NCBI GenBank assembly: GCA_003551745.1
Contig: PUNI01000309.1
Span: forward strand, 1-5,574
From: Paracoccaceae bacterium
GTDB taxonomy: Bacteria > Pseudomonadota > Alphaproteobacteria > Rhodobacterales > Rhodobacteraceae
DNA: 5,574 nt
Reading direction: 5' to 3'
Shown here: positions 5,462-5,574 of the stretch, one piece after another
Position numbering within the stretch: the first letter of the stretch is position 1
Layout of the letters: each line of letters opens with the position of its first letter
Translations under genes and position numbers: made by a program
The notes under the pieces: generated by a model
Seen by the model: only the letters and a program-made list of their open reading frames with translations
The model's database searches: none
What the model was told of the DNA's origin: nothing

Positions 5462-5574
5462 TCAGGATTGGCTGGCGGCGCGGCGCCCGGCCTCGTAGGC
5501 CTCCGCGAGCGCGTCGCGGAGCGCCCAGACGGCGACATCGTGGAAGTCGAGGCGGTCGGAGTTCCGGGTCTCGA
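5462..5574 (-). CDS. C-terminal end of a small conserved protein (DUF6900-like), partial
   Basis: Only the last 36 residues and the stop lie in the window; the start is beyond the right edge. The tail reads ETRNSDRLDFHDVAVWALRD followed by ALAEAYEAGRRAA and a short SQS end. The phrase ETRNSD-LDFHDVAVW-LR-AL-AAYEAGR is strongly conserved in small proteins of alphaproteobacterial phages and plasmids, which I remember as DUF6900; the number is from memory. The segment is an amphipathic helix preceded by a short strand. The TGA merges with the next gene's ribosome binding site (TGAAGGGA), so the two genes are probably translated from one message. Confidence 0.7.
   Translation of the reverse strand, partial: ETRNSDRLDFHDVAVWALRDALAEAYEAGRRAASQS

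Noticed and set aside
1..5574. tRNA, rRNA, CRISPR array or insertion sequence
   Set aside because: No cloverleaf-like segment, regular repeat-spacer series, transposase motif or terminal inverted repeats were seen.

Overview
The window is GC-rich DNA (third codon positions mostly G or C) with tightly packed short genes. From remembered similarity of several proteins I judge it a prophage or other integrated phage-like element of an alphaproteobacterium, most likely Rhodobacterales (Rhodobacter/Paracoccus type). No integrase, terminase, capsid gene or attachment site lies in the window, so the prophage label is an inference from gene content: two DNA methyltransferases without a restriction enzyme, a small MerR-like protein, a tiny two-helix membrane protein, and a run of small conserved proteins of unknown function including a DUF3489 protein.

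Layout. Bases 1-349 hold no gene I can support, but they carry a recurring CCGG(G/A)GTCC motif. A rightward block follows: a ParB-domain beta-class DNA methyltransferase (350-1681), a C5-cytosine methyltransferase (1686-2594), a MerR-like helix-turn-helix protein (2604-3062), a 75-residue membrane protein (3059-3286) and a 146-residue protein of unknown function (3344-3784). A leftward block starts beyond the right edge and reads: a partial gene (5574-5462), a 71-residue protein (5449-5234), a 94-residue protein (5220-4936), a 132-residue protein (4835-4437) and a DUF3489 protein (4335-3805). The two blocks converge with only 20 bases between their stop codons.

How they work together. The two methyltransferases probably modify the element's own DNA at different sites and so protect it from host restriction; no partner nuclease is visible. 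The HTH and membrane proteins are coupled to each other by an ATGA overlap. In the leftward block each Shine-Dalgarno sequence lies close to, or overlaps, the previous stop in the distal part, as expected of one polycistronic message; a strong hairpin sits between the 132-residue gene and the DUF3489 gene.

The most unusual feature is the 3' part of the cytosine methyltransferase gene. From about 2251 to 2607 two reading frames of the same strand both carry protein sequence that looks conserved in phage cytosine methyltransferases: frame A holds the expected C-terminal motif X (CGNGVVP), while frame B holds a TPTARDHKDG...LNPLFVEALMGWPTGWTD signature. Frame B's stop overlaps the start of the next gene in a GTGA. 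This looks like overprinting, an ancient frameshift with both frames retained, or a frameshifted fusion product.
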